Below, in pieces: positions 51,645 to 60,318 of a stretch of 64,000 bases of DNA (position 1 is its first letter; every line of letters begins with the position of its first letter). The notes beneath the pieces are model-generated. The model ran no database searches. It saw nothing but the letters and a program-made list of their open reading frames with translations, and was not told the DNA's origin. A program made the position numbers and the translations under genes. The stretch is from Emergencia timonensis (GTDB taxonomy: Bacteria > Bacillota > Clostridia > Peptostreptococcales > Anaerovoracaceae), in contig NZ_FLKM01000009.1 of assembly GCF_900086585.1 (NCBI RefSeq), positions 1,674,001-1,738,000 on the forward strand, given 5' to 3'.

Positions 51645-52528
51645 AGAAAACAGACCTGAGAGGTATTCTGTTCCTCGTTTTCGCTGCCATGATCTGGGGA
51701 TTTGCCCTGGTAGCACAGAAAGCAGGAACGGAGAATCTAGGGCCACTTACGTTTACAGGTCTGCGCTGTATGCTGGGGAGTTTATCTATGATTCCGCTGA
51801 TTATCATTCTGGATGGAAAGAAAACACCGGAGCAAAAGGAGGCGGAACACAATCCAGCCATCCTGCTGAAAGGCGGAATGCTCTGCGGATTAGTAGTTTT
51901 TTCCTTCACAATTCTTCAGCAAATCGGTATTCAATACACAACCGTTGGAAAATCTGGTTTTATCACTGCGATCTATATCATATTAGTGCCTCTTGCCGGT
52001 TTGTTTTTGAAGAGAAAAGTTGAGAAGAGAATATGGTTCGCAGTTCTGATCGCCCTGGCCGGATTTTATCTGATGTGTATGAGCGAAGGACTCACTGCCA
52101 TCAACAGAGGGGATATTTTGATGCTTATGGCTTCTGTAGGGTGCGCGGTGCATATTTATGCCATAGACTATTTTGTAAACAAAGTTGATCCTGTAAAGTT
52201 CTCCAGCCTGCAGTTCCTGATTACAGGAATAATCAGTTTAGTTTTGGCACTGTTTCTGGAGGATATTCGCTGGCAGAACATATTCGCAACAGCTGTGCCG
52301 ATTTTGTATGCCGGTATCATCTCTTGCGGTCTAGGTTATACCTTTCAAATATTAGGTCAAAAATATGTAGAACCGGCTAAGGCCTCGCTGCTCTTAAGCA
52401 GTGAAACCATATTCACCATGCTGGCGGGTATGCTTTTCTTTCAGGAGATGCTATCGATTAAGGAATACATAGGATGCGGATTAATCTTCTTTGCCATTAT
52501 TCTTTCACAAATCCAACGAAAATCTTAA
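51641..52528 (+). CDS. EamA/DMT family transporter
   Basis: Drug/metabolite transporter of 295 residues with ten predicted helices and two EamA repeats: GILFLVFAAMIWGFALVAQKAG in the first, and GYTFQILGQKYVEPAKASLL in the second, each with the typical Gly/Pro-rich helix ends. The substrate is unknown. The ATG overlaps the recombinase stop (ATGA), with AAGGAAAGGAC upstream. It is the last gene of the mutS-mutL-miaA-recombinase run. Confidence 0.9.
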   Translation: MKKTDLRGILFLVFAAMIWGFALVAQKAGTENLGPLTFTGLRCMLGSLSMIPLIIILDGKKTPEQKEAEHNPAILLKGGMLCGLVVFSFTILQQIGIQYTTVGKSGFITAIYIILVPLAGLFLKRKVEKRIWFAVLIALAGFYLMCMSEGLTAINRGDILMLMASVGCAVHIYAIDYFVNKVDPVKFSSLQFLITGIISLVLALFLEDIRWQNIFATAVPILYAGIISCGLGYTFQILGQKYVEPAKASLLLSSETIFTMLAGMLFFQEMLSIKEYIGCGLIFFAIILSQIQRKS

Positions 52529-52555
52529 GTTTTGCTTAAAGGTTGCCCGTACTTA

Positions 52556-52583
52556 TTTACAAATCGATCAAAAGGATTATAAT
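52556..52583 (+). promoter_or_regulatory. Promoter of the PLP lyase gene
   Basis: TTTACA (52556-52561) and TATAAT (52578-52583) are spaced 16 bases. They lie 33 bases before the start at 52617 and match the sigma-A consensus closely. Confidence 0.65.
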
Positions 52584-52616
52584 CATATATTGTAATATAC
52601 ATTAAATGGAGAAAAT

Positions 52617-53912
52617 ATGAACAATTATACAGACCAACTATTAATAAAAGATTTTGGAATCGAGAAAAAAGTATTAGAATTGATCAAGCAAGCAGAAAAA
52701 GAGGTTTTAAGCGAATATGAAGCCCTAGACGATATAATGGCTTATAATCAATATAAGGTTTTGTCAGCTTTGCAGAAGAATAGGATTGCCGACATGCATT
52801 TTGCTTGGAACACCGGATACGGGTATGATGATCCGGGCCGCGAGGCCATCGAGAGAGTCTACGCGGATATCTTCGGTACAGAAGCCGCCCTTGTAAGACC
52901 TACCATCGTAAACGGCACCCATGCGCTTGCCATCACTTTGATGGGCGTTCTCAGGCCCGGCGACGAACTGATTTACTGCAGCGGCGGTCCCTATGACACC
53001 TTAGAAGAAGTGATAGGAATCAGGGGAGAAGGGAAGGGTTCTTTAAAGGATTATGGCATTACTTACAAACAAGTAGAGTTACTGCCTGACGGCTCAATAG
53101 ATTTAGAGACATTAGGGAAGACGATCTCCGATAGAACCAGAATGGTTTCTGTACAGCGTGCGACGGGGTATGGTTGGCGTAAATCTATTACTGTAAACCA
53201 AATCGAGACTTTGACGAAATTCGTCCATCAAATACGCGCAGACATCGTCTGCATGGCGGATAATTGTTATGGAGAGTTTTTGGATATCAAAGAGCCGACA
53301 AATGTCGGTATTGATGTGATGGCAGGCTCCCTAATCAAAAACCCGGGAGGCGGACTTGCCCTGACTGGCGGTTATGTCTGTGGACGCGACGATTTAATAG
53401 AAAAAATATCTTACCGAATGACTTGTCCCGGCATCGGCGGCGAGTGCGGGTTAACCTTTGGCCAGACCAGGTCCATGCTGCAAGGAATTTTTATGGCGCC
53501 AAAGGTGGTAAATGGTGCCGTTAAGGGTGCAATCCTCTGTGCAAAAGTCTACGAGATGCTGGGATATGAAGTTTGTCCTGGAACGAAAGATGATCGCAGT
53601 GATATCATACAAGCGGTAAAACTAGGTTCTCCGGAAGCCGTTGTTGCCTTTTGTGAGGGAATTCAGGCCGCAGCACCCATCGACGCACATGTTTCACCAG
53701 TTCCATGGGAAATGCCAGGTTATGAATCAGAAGTTGTCATGGCTGCAGGCGCTTTTGTGCAGGGTTCATCTATCGAACTCAGTGCGGATGCACCGATCAG
53801 AGAGCCTTATAACGTTTATTTTCAGGGGGGACTGACTTACGAGCATTCAAAATTTGGGGTTTTGAAATCAGTAAATCAACTGTACACAAAAGAGTTATTA
53901 GAGGATTTTTAG
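52617..53912 (+). CDS. Methionine gamma-lyase/aluminium-resistance family PLP protein
   Basis: Fold-type I PLP enzyme of 431 residues, of the family called 'aluminum resistance' or 'methionine gamma-lyase family' (YnbB in B. subtilis). Visible blocks are HFAWNTGYGYDDPGREAIERVYADIFG, RPTIVNGTHALAI, CSGGPYDTLEEVIGIRG, VCMADNCYGEFLD and GSLIKNPGGGLALTGGYVCG, which carries the PLP lysine. The substrate of these family members is not well established, so a methionine-cleaving role is an annotation tradition rather than proof. It has its own promoter. Confidence 0.88.
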   Translation: MNNYTDQLLIKDFGIEKKVLELIKQAEKEVLSEYEALDDIMAYNQYKVLSALQKNRIADMHFAWNTGYGYDDPGREAIERVYADIFGTEAALVRPTIVNGTHALAITLMGVLRPGDELIYCSGGPYDTLEEVIGIRGEGKGSLKDYGITYKQVELLPDGSIDLETLGKTISDRTRMVSVQRATGYGWRKSITVNQIETLTKFVHQIRADIVCMADNCYGEFLDIKEPTNVGIDVMAGSLIKNPGGGLALTGGYVCGRDDLIEKISYRMTCPGIGGECGLTFGQTRSMLQGIFMAPKVVNGAVKGAILCAKVYEMLGYEVCPGTKDDRSDIIQAVKLGSPEAVVAFCEGIQAAAPIDAHVSPVPWEMPGYESEVVMAAGAFVQGSSIELSADAPIREPYNVYFQGGLTYEHSKFGVLKSVNQLYTKELLEDF

Positions 53913-53936
53913 GTTTTACAGGATTAGAGGTGTATT

Positions 53937-54752
53937 ATGGACAAAGAATTATTCAAGGACAATGCGCACCGTGCAAAAGATGAATTTGATGAATTAAAAG
54001 AAAGCGCACATCGTACGAAAGACGAAGTAAAGGCAAATATAAAAAGAGCCAAGAAGCTCAAGGTCGTATTATCCATACTGAAGTTGACAATCTTGGCGGG
54101 TATTGTAATTGCAATACCACTCTATGTTTACTTTTTCCAAAAAGACTTTCTCAATCAATTTAAATCCTTTGACGACATCATTGCTGTATTAAAAATGTAC
54201 AAGACCCAGAGCATTTTTATCTATATCGGTGTCCAGATCATACAGATTGTCATCAGTGTCATTCCTGGTCAAGCATTTCAATTTGCCGCCGGATATCTGT
54301 ACGGTTTCTTACCAGGATTATTATATTCGATTATCGGTGCCACCTTGGGTACACTGATTTCATTCTACTTGGCTAAACTGCTTGGGAAAGATGCAATCCA
54401 CCTCTTCTTTGGCGAAGATAAGATGACATATTTCATCGATAGGCTCAATAGTAAAAAAGCCTATACCATCGTATTTCTAATTTATTTGATACCAGGGCTG
54501 CCGAAAGATATTGTCAGTTATGCTGCTGGTGTTTCAGAAATGAAATGCAAGCCATTTTTAATCTTATCTCTGATTGGGCGGATACCTGGTATGGCTGGAA
54601 GTCTTTTAATCGGCTCGCTATATATGAAACAACATTATATAGGTATGGGAATCATTGCTGTTCTCGCCGTCGTAGCCTTTATTATCTGTATCATCTTTAG
54701 AAAAAGGATCAGCAAATATTTAGACAAATTTTATGAGAAGATTGTAGATTGA
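53937..54752 (+). CDS. TVP38/TMEM64 (VTT-domain) membrane protein
   Basis: DedA-like membrane protein of 271 residues. The first 45 residues are cytoplasmic and contain a duplicated helical segment (NAHRAKDEFDELKE, then SAHRTKDEVKANIK). A helix at about 45-65 and the VTT core follow (GQAFQFAAGYLYGFLPGLLY, IGATLGTLISFYLAKLLGKD, YLIPGLPKDIVSYAAGVSEM). Relatives act in lipid scrambling or undecaprenyl phosphate recycling; the role here is open. GAGGTG lies before the ATG, and it may be cotranscribed with the PLP gene. Confidence 0.87.
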   Translation: MDKELFKDNAHRAKDEFDELKESAHRTKDEVKANIKRAKKLKVVLSILKLTILAGIVIAIPLYVYFFQKDFLNQFKSFDDIIAVLKMYKTQSIFIYIGVQIIQIVISVIPGQAFQFAAGYLYGFLPGLLYSIIGATLGTLISFYLAKLLGKDAIHLFFGEDKMTYFIDRLNSKKAYTIVFLIYLIPGLPKDIVSYAAGVSEMKCKPFLILSLIGRIPGMAGSLLIGSLYMKQHYIGMGIIAVLAVVAFIICIIFRKRISKYLDKFYEKIVD

Positions 54753-54772
54753 TTAAGAAAGGAAAAATAAAA

Positions 54773-55120
54773 ATGAATGATGTAAAAGCAAACATTACCA
54801 TGGACGATTTAGACAAAATCGATGTCAGAGTCGGCACCATTGCGTCTGTGGAGGACATGCCAAATTCTAACAAATTAGTGAAACTCATTGTGGATTTTGG
54901 TGATTTTAAGAGACAGATATTGGTAGGAATGAAAGGTGAACGTGATAATCCAAAGGAAATAGAAGGGCAGCAGGCACTCTTTGTGGTAAACCTGGCACCC
55001 AGAAAAATGGCAGGGGAAATGTCAGAGGGCATGCTCTTTGATATCGGCTATGAGAGCGGCATTATCCCAGTATTGGCACAGCCAGAAAAGCCAGTGCCAA
55101 ACGGAACGAAAGTAGGATAG
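54773..55120 (+). CDS. CsaA-like tRNA-binding domain protein
   Basis: OB-fold tRNA-binding protein of 115 residues: DLDKIDVRVGTIASVEDMPN, KLVKLIVDFGDFKRQILVGM, APRKMAGEMSEGMLF. This is the EMAP-II-like domain found at the C-terminus of MetRS and in CsaA. As a free protein it may be a tRNA chaperone or a MetRS subunit. The ATG at 54773 follows AAGGAAAAA; earlier in-frame codons overlap the stop of the VTT gene. A hairpin terminator lies 8 bases after the stop. Confidence 0.88.
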   Translation: MNDVKANITMDDLDKIDVRVGTIASVEDMPNSNKLVKLIVDFGDFKRQILVGMKGERDNPKEIEGQQALFVVNLAPRKMAGEMSEGMLFDIGYESGIIPVLAQPEKPVPNGTKVG

Positions 55121-55127
55121 TTAAGTT

Positions 55128-55162
55128 AAAAAGTCCTTTGCATAAATGCAGAGGACTTTTTT
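55128..55162 (+). terminator. Intrinsic terminator after the tRNA-binding gene
   Basis: Arms AAAAAGTCCTTTGCA and TGCAGAGGACTTTTTT pair with one mismatch, with a TAAA loop and a T-run in the right arm. Confidence 0.8.
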
Positions 55163-55193
55163 AGTGTATGCAGAATTATATTGATTCACTGTG

Positions 55194-55265
55194 CGAACAT
55201 TTGTTTATTTTTTCATTGACAAAGAACATTTATTCTGTTATTATATAGAAAACGAACAAATGTTT
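55194..55265 (+). promoter_or_regulatory. SOS-type promoter with two LexA boxes
   Basis: CGAACATTTGTTT (55194-55206) and CGAACAAATGTTT (55253-55265) match the Gram-positive LexA box (CGAAC-N4-GTTYG-like). Between them is TTGACA (55216-55221), a 17-base spacer and TATTAT (55239-55244). The second box covers the start region of the transcript. Confidence 0.8.
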
Positions 55266-55279
55266 AAGAAGGTGAGAGA

Positions 55280-55582
55280 ATGAATAAGAAATATAGAATT
55301 ACATCCAAATTTAGATTTACAGCATTTTTAGTTGTTGCAATTCTTTGCATCTTTACAATCATAGGTACATTGACAGGAATCAATACAGTCAGCAGCTCCT
55401 CTATGAATCAATACAACCAAGTCAAAGTTGAACTTGGCGATACTCTTTGGGAAATTGCCTCAGAATATGGTCCTGCTGATATGGACGTTCGTCAAGTCGT
55501 TCATGAGATTTGTCAACTCAACGACATTACCGCCGGTCAGCTAGAAGCCGGTCAGAAGATCATCGTACCTGTATATTTATAA
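55280..55582 (+). CDS. yneA: LysM-domain protein, YneA-like SOS cell-division inhibitor
   Basis: Protein of 100 residues with one N-terminal helix (FRFTAFLVVAILCIFTIIGTL) and a C-terminal LysM domain (VKVELGDTLWEIASEYGPA to LEAGQKIIVPVYL). This is the layout of YneA, which halts division during the SOS response in Bacillus. The two LexA boxes flanking its promoter strongly support that role, although lexA itself is not in this window. AAGGTGAG lies before the ATG. Confidence 0.85.
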   Translation: MNKKYRITSKFRFTAFLVVAILCIFTIIGTLTGINTVSSSSMNQYNQVKVELGDTLWEIASEYGPADMDVRQVVHEICQLNDITAGQLEAGQKIIVPVYL

Positions 55583-55962
55583 CCTGCAAAAGGGAATTTT
55601 CTAAAACCGGCAAAACTAGCAGTTTTATGAATTAAAACTATGGGACAAGATATCAAACGCATATAAAAAATCGCTTAAAACGCAAAATAGAGCCTCGGTA
55701 TTTTAGAGATTTCTATATTATAAAAGTGGAAATGATGGAGTCTAAGATTCCCATTTCCACACACTAAAATAGACAACACACAAATTTTTCCTATACAAAT
55801 AAAACCTCCCAACTAGTTGATATAACAAGTCTGGGGGGTTTTATTTGTATAGACATAATTGAATGTGATTATATCTGCTGAGTTTAACATAACTATTCCC
55901 AAAATTATGTTTTTAGGAATAGTTATTGCGCTTCTTTTAGACGCATTAAATAGTATATCGAT
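55583..55962. other. Gap with two hairpins, no gene
   Basis: No gene was recognised. A hairpin TGGAAATG/CCATTTCCA lies at about 55727-55758. A very long stem follows: CTATACAAATAAAACCTCCC (55791-55810) against the right arm at 55833-55852 (20 bases, one G-T pair) with a 22-base loop. It probably acts as a bidirectional terminator between the convergent LysM gene and the minus-strand hypothetical at 55963. The perfect long stem could alternatively be an IS end remnant. Confidence 0.6.
55791..55852. terminator. Long-stem bidirectional terminator
   Basis: A 20-base stem (55791-55810/55833-55852) with GGGGGG followed by TTTTATTT on the plus strand and AATAAAA-complement on the minus. Its length is unusual for a terminator. 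Confidence 0.65.
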
Positions 55963-56412
55963 TCAGCATTCCTCTCTTTTCTTTGCTTCTAGTTTTAAAT
56001 ATTTTTTTTGTAATTGCTCTTTTAATACGACCTCTATAAATATTATATTTGTTGCTAATTTATATTTTTTATCATAACTCAATTCACTTGGATCATTGCG
56101 AAATGCTAAAATATCAGCTTTATCAATTGAAGTTAATGATGCTAAGATATCTTCAGTAATACCGCATTCGCACAGTAAATCTATAATGCCACATAGCCTA
56201 TCATCTGGTGAGATAAACTGTATCATGTATAGGTTTTCTAATAGTACATGAAGTTTTAATTTTTCGTCAGAATCTAAAATTAAATTCGCCTTGTTATTGT
56301 CAGAATATTTTTTCTTGTGTTCTGACACATTAATAAGGTCTTCAGGTAGATTCTTATCTATTACTAAATCTTTAATTAGTTCTTCTAAAGATATACTGAT
56401 AATTGGTTTCAT
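55963..56412 (-). CDS. Hypothetical protein, AT-rich accessory gene
   Basis: Protein of 149 residues, not recognised; acidic and helical (SISLEELIKDLVIDKNLPED, LHVLLENLYMIQFI, CECGITEDILASLTSIDKAD), with a lysine-rich C-terminal helix (LKEQLQKKYLKLEAKKREE). No membrane helix or signal peptide. AAAGGAG lies 7 bases upstream of the ATG on the minus strand. The base composition is much richer in A+T than the neighbouring core genes, which suggests acquisition. No function is assigned. Confidence 0.65.
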   Translation of the reverse strand: MKPIISISLEELIKDLVIDKNLPEDLINVSEHKKKYSDNNKANLILDSDEKLKLHVLLENLYMIQFISPDDRLCGIIDLLCECGITEDILASLTSIDKADILAFRNDPSELSYDKKYKLATNIIFIEVVLKEQLQKKYLKLEAKKREEC

Positions 56413-56556
56413 ATAACAGTCTCCTTTATAAATTTTCTTGGTTGAAAGATTACAGCTAAATTAATGTTTACATACACCAGCATTTAAAAAACAATACAAG
56501 AAACATTTGAGTAATTATAATTGTTTTCCGAATCTACATAGAAACCATGCACCTAA

Positions 56557-56841
56557 TTCTATGGAAAATCATTCTCAGCACTTAGTAAGCATGTCTGTGC
56601 ATCCTGCCCCCAATATGCGGGATTTATTTCTCTTTGCTCGCCTGTAATAGGTGTAAAATTAGGCGTCTCTGTAGGTGCCCTCATTGGAACTTTAACAGGG
56701 GCAAACGGTTTAGTAGAATCATATCAGGACGTGACATTCACGTATAAATACAAGCGAAGCGGATCTAATGATGGTGCTTATTGGCTATTCTACATGTTTG
56801 TAATAAACTCCTTGGAATTCAAGATATTCATAGTTTCCTAA
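56557..56841 (+). pseudogene. Start-less reading frame, possible gene remnant
   Basis: A plus-strand frame opens after TAA (56554) and runs 94 codons to the TAA at 56839 with no ATG, GTG or TTG near its beginning. It reads CASCPQYAGFISLCSPVIGV, then SVGALIGTLTGANGLVESYQ, then TFTYKYKRSGSNDGAYW. Gly-rich hydrophobic and then beta-like, it resembles the C-terminal part of a secreted protein. It overlaps the end of the minus-strand gene at 56785. Upstream (56413-56550) nothing is recognised. Confidence 0.4.
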
Positions 56842-57243
56842 AATGCTAAACCTAAATATGTTCTTATTTCCTCGCTTAACAACGTATGAATTCGTGTTAT
56901 TTACAAATTGACTTTTTAATTTTCCATAGTCCTTGCTTGTATTTCTTATGGTTATTTTTTCTAGCTTCTCAATCACATTTGTATCCACTAAAGACGAATC
57001 TTTTACTTCTTCTGCTTCGATCTCTGTGGAACTTTCCATTAAGATCCTGTACTTATTATTATCTAAAACATCTTCCAAACTTAAAGGTCTATAGTAATAC
57101 AAACTTAACAATAAAGTGACAATGAAAAAGATGGAGACAATTGTAGTGTATTTATCCCATTTCTTTCTTTTAATAGCAATAAATATGCATATAAGAACTA
57201 TTACAATATAAGCTATTATTAAAAACTGATTTTTCAATATCAT
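56785..57243 (-). CDS. Hypothetical protein with two transmembrane helices
   Basis: Protein of 152 residues, not recognised. Helices lie at residues 5-24 (NQFLIIAYIVIVLICIFIAI) and 32-52 (YTTIVSIFFIVTLLLSLYYY), followed by a soluble part of 100 residues (VIEKLEKITIRNTSKDYGKL, FSILGNYEYLEFQGVYYK). AT-rich, lying among fragments. The ribosome binding site is weak. It could be an immunity-type or accessory membrane protein, but nothing in the sequence shows this. Confidence 0.55.
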   Translation of the reverse strand: MILKNQFLIIAYIVIVLICIFIAIKRKKWDKYTTIVSIFFIVTLLLSLYYYRPLSLEDVLDNNKYRILMESSTEIEAEEVKDSSLVDTNVIEKLEKITIRNTSKDYGKLKSQFVNNTNSYVVKRGNKNIFRFSILGNYEYLEFQGVYYKHVE

Positions 57244-57404
57244 TTAATGTGCCCCCTTCGTTTTACCTGATAAAGCATATTCGTCAACTTAAATGCTCTA
57301 CTTATCAAATTATGGTAATCTCATGCCCTTCCATCTTTATCTCCTGGATTAGATGGCCACCCACAGTTATTTAGAAAAAATCAAAATTGAAATGTTATTC
57401 TTTA

Positions 57405-57790
57405 TTAATGCCAACTTTCAAATAATTCACACCACTTATCTTTAATCCACGAATCTTTACTATTATGACTTGTTTCAATCAATTTGTAGAGCTTGTCATA
57501 TTGATCTTTATCCATATTTATGACCAAAAATGGTGCAACTTTTAATCCTGCCATCTTAGCAGCGCATACCCTTCTATTACCGTGAACAATAGTAAAATTT
57601 TTTCGTTAGGTATAACAACTATTTCTTTCATTATACCATCTTTTATTATACTTTCAATGAAAGCGGTAAGATCATCATTTTCATCATCATAAAGAATACT
57701 TTCGCTATCTAATTCTCATAAATCCAGTTCTAACATTTGCTTAGACTTATTTCTTAGAAAGTTAAACCTATTTTTCAAATAATATTGTAG
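57405..57790 (-). pseudogene. ParB/Srx-like nuclease-domain pseudogene
   Basis: On the minus strand the C-terminal half reads FTIVHGNRRVCAAKMAGLKV, then FLVINMDKDQYDKLYKLI, to ELFESWH and TAA. HGNRRVxAAKxAGL is the ParB-like nuclease core. The preceding segment, DDLTAFIESIIKDGIMKEIV, then VIPNE, lies in another frame, so a frameshift occurs near 57600. An in-frame TGA interrupts ELDL-ELDSESILYDDE near 57718. At least two lesions make it dead. Nothing is recognised in 57791-58078 or in 57244-57404. Confidence 0.7.
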
Positions 57791-58078
57791 CTATTTTTTC
57801 CCAATTTTGCAAGAAAAGGAACTGATACAACTTTAATATTCAAATACAAATTCTGTCAGTTTTAATTTTGTTCAACTATTAACTGCTGTAAACTGGTATT
57901 TTATATATAGGATTCATCCTTTTCTTTCGCAGGTTTATCTGCCAGCATCTTTTTGATTTCAAGCTCTCTGTCTTTCTCTGGTCACTCCGTTTTCTGAACC
58001 AGCATTAACAGGTTAAATTTGCAAAACTAACCTGTAAAACTTCTTCTGTTCACATTGCAATTCTTCTTAACCTCCTGT

Positions 58079-58122
58079 GTAATAGTAAAAAGACCTGGAT
58101 AAATCCAGGTTTTTTTACTATT
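58079..58122. terminator. Bidirectional terminator
   Basis: TAATAGTAAAAAG with ACCTGGAT pairs with ATCCAGGT and TTTTTTTACTATT around a two-base loop. A long stem with T-runs on both strands. No intact gene feeds into it on the plus strand. Confidence 0.7.
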
Positions 58123-58381
58123 GTAGAGTCAACTGTAAGGAACATAGCCTGCTTCTATTGAGTCTGAATGCCAATAGGTAAGTGTTTACGAGTAATTTAC
58201 TGATTTTCTTAATTTTAGTACAGGTTTTTTTTTCTGTAAAGATAATCGTAATATATGCTTATGCCATCGGCTTTGAAAAGACATCCTACAGCATAATAAA
58301 ATATTGTTTTTTTCAAATGTAAAAGATATTTGATAGACAAAAGCTTCTAATTATGACAAGATATTAGGAAAGGAGCAGACT

Positions 58382-58789
58382 ATGGAAATTGGAAAGAAAT
58401 TAAAAAAAGCACGAGTACAGTCAGGATATACACAAGAAGAAGTTGCTGAGCAGCTGCAAGTTACAAGACAGACAATTTCTAATTGGGAAAATGAAAAGTC
58501 TTATCCAGATATTATCAGTGTCATCAGCCTGAGCGAAGTTTATCAGATCAGTCTGGATGAACTGCTAAAAGGAGACGATAGAATGATTAAGCATCTTGAC
58601 GAGACAACTAATGTTGTAAAAAGCAATCGCAAGCTGCTATTTGCGGTCATAGTTAATATCCTGCTTATGGCACTGTTTGTCGTGATTAACATGACTTTAC
58701 CTGAAAATAAATATATACTAGCGGGAAGTTTTAGCATAATCATGATCAGTACAGCCACCCTTTTCTACCAACTTATCAAGAAATTTTAG
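58382..58789 (+). CDS. XRE-type regulator with membrane tail
   Basis: Protein of 135 residues. The N-terminal HTH_3 domain (IGKKLKKARVQSGYTQEEVA, QLQVTRQTISNWENEKSYPD) spans about residues 1-60 and ends in LDELLKGDDRM. Two C-terminal helices (LLFAVIVNILLMALFVVINM and YILAGSFSIIMISTATLFY) tie it to the membrane. This HTH-plus-TM type is common in Firmicutes, often with small membrane partners. AAAGGAGCAG lies before the ATG. The next gene, a small membrane protein, follows by 12 bases. Confidence 0.88.
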   Translation: MEIGKKLKKARVQSGYTQEEVAEQLQVTRQTISNWENEKSYPDIISVISLSEVYQISLDELLKGDDRMIKHLDETTNVVKSNRKLLFAVIVNILLMALFVVINMTLPENKYILAGSFSIIMISTATLFYQLIKKF

Positions 58790-58801
58790 GAGGCAGCAAA
58801 T

Positions 58802-59125
58802 ATGAAATGGTACGAAATTCTATTATTTATCTCTATGTTTATCATTGCAGTCATTATTGTGTATCATATATACAAAATGACAGAGCTGGATGCAAGAAGT
58901 CGAGGTTTCAAACATCCTAAGCTCTGGGGACTCTTTGCATCAGGCGGGCAAAACGGAGAAGGCATCCTCTTGTACCTCATCGGTCGCAGGAAATACCCAT
59001 CTGCAATGACAGAAGCGCAAAAGTCAGATATGGAGAAATACAAAAAAAATATAGGCATCAGTCTAGTCTTTTTGATCATTGTCTCCATTGTATTTGTCTG
59101 TATGATTATCTTTACCGAGTTATAG
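58802..59125 (+). CDS. Small membrane protein partner of the XRE gene
   Basis: Protein of 107 residues, not recognised. Helices lie at residues 4-24 (YEILLFISMFIIAVIIVYHI) and 84-105 (NIGISLVFLIIVSIVFVCMI), with a soluble loop between (FKHPKLWGLFASGGQNGEGI, LLYLIGRRKYPSAMTEAQK). TAGGAGGCA lies before the ATG. Its position 12 bases after the XRE-TM gene suggests a shared operon and function. A perfect bidirectional terminator follows. Confidence 0.72.
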   Translation: MKWYEILLFISMFIIAVIIVYHIYKMTELDARSRGFKHPKLWGLFASGGQNGEGILLYLIGRRKYPSAMTEAQKSDMEKYKKNIGISLVFLIIVSIVFVCMIIFTEL

Positions 59126-59154
59126 TAACAGACGTAATTTAGTATACAGCGAAA

Positions 59155-59197
59155 AACTAAAAATAAGGGAGGTGTAGAATCCCCCTTATTTTTAGTT
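59155..59197. terminator. Bidirectional terminator
   Basis: Perfect 15-base arms AACTAAAAATAAGGG (59155-59169) and CCCTTATTTTTAGTT (59183-59197), between convergent genes. Confidence 0.85.
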
Positions 59198-59203
59198 AAT
59201 CTT

Positions 59204-60277
59204 TTATTCTTCATCTAATATCAGACGTTGACCTACTCGAATATAAGCCGTTCCATATGGAGCGTTTAACAGCTCTGTAATCTCCGGATCATAATTGCAA
59301 ATTGTGTTTAAGGCGTAGATACATGAATGGTCAGGATCATCCATGTATTCCTGACTCTCATCACCCGCAGTAAACCGCCATCCGCTATCCCAATCTCGAT
59401 TGTTGTCAGGCTCTTCCCTATACATATAACCGACTTTTTCTCCATCAACGAGAATTCTATCTGTAGCAAGGCAGCCTTCTGCCCCGCTCCAAGCATCTAA
59501 AATAATCTTCATATCTTCAGATTTAATAAAAAACTCCTTTTCTGGAATCTGATACCATGAATTTCTCTGCCAAGCCCCATCTGCGTCGAGGAGATGGGAA
59601 ATCAAGTCCCAATTGATATCAAAAAATCTCATTATTTCTTCATTGGCCCCCTGCTCTCTGAACATAAAATATGCGCAGCCGCAGAGACAACCTGTTGCAT
59701 AGTCTTTCCAGGATTTGTAAAGATGAGCAGCGTTTTTGGCCATAGGTAGGACAATACTCCAAAATTCATCTTTTGTAATCAATTTTGCTGCATACCCCAC
59801 CCTTAAAAGGCCGATGATTTCATTACAGTCCCAAGCGTAGAATCCGCCCTCCCCTGTTAAGTTATTAAAGTTTTTGCTATATTCCATGCAAGATTCAAAA
59901 AACGCTCTTGCTTCCTCATTTAATTCGCTGATGTCAAAGGCCGGATTGTTATTCCAAAAAGAGCGGAAGTCTGATAAATCATGATCCGTGCTATATAGCT
60001 GGTTACAGACGTCTATCAATGAGTCTCTGTCTGTAATATTGTAAATTTTATATAAATGTTCTCTGACGATTCCCGCTTTTTCTTCATTGCAAAGATACAG
60101 GTGCTCGTAACCCATGTGGATATCAATACCTGGTGTCTTTCTGCAAGATGATATGCCGCTGAGTAAAAGCGCAAATTCTTCTATTGAAGGCGAATTACTA
60201 CCGGCATCAGGTTCCACATACGCATCTTGTTTAAAGGCTGTAATCCTAGTGACGATTTTTTTCGTAATATCTTTCAT
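59204..60277 (-). CDS. DUF1266-like protein
   Basis: Protein of 357 residues. The middle part fits the DUF1266 pattern: FYAWDCNEIIGLLRVGYAAK, LITKDEFWSIVLPMAKNAAH, LYKSWKDYATGCLCGCAYFM. The C-terminal part (WSGAEGCLATDRILVDGEKV, GYMYREEPDNNRDWDSGWRF) looks like an Imm11/DUF2185-type module that reads out surface proteins, so a fusion is possible. No membrane helix. GGAGAAAA lies before the ATG. The role is unknown; the family is linked at times to polymorphic-toxin immunity (weak inference). Confidence 0.7.
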   Translation of the reverse strand: MKDITKKIVTRITAFKQDAYVEPDAGSNSPSIEEFALLLSGISSCRKTPGIDIHMGYEHLYLCNEEKAGIVREHLYKIYNITDRDSLIDVCNQLYSTDHDLSDFRSFWNNNPAFDISELNEEARAFFESCMEYSKNFNNLTGEGGFYAWDCNEIIGLLRVGYAAKLITKDEFWSIVLPMAKNAAHLYKSWKDYATGCLCGCAYFMFREQGANEEIMRFFDINWDLISHLLDADGAWQRNSWYQIPEKEFFIKSEDMKIILDAWSGAEGCLATDRILVDGEKVGYMYREEPDNNRDWDSGWRFTAGDESQEYMDDPDHSCIYALNTICNYDPEITELLNAPYGTAYIRVGQRLILDEE

Positions 60278-60318
60278 ATTTTCTCCTCTTTCCTGTCTAT
60301 GTTATGATTATATTAAAT

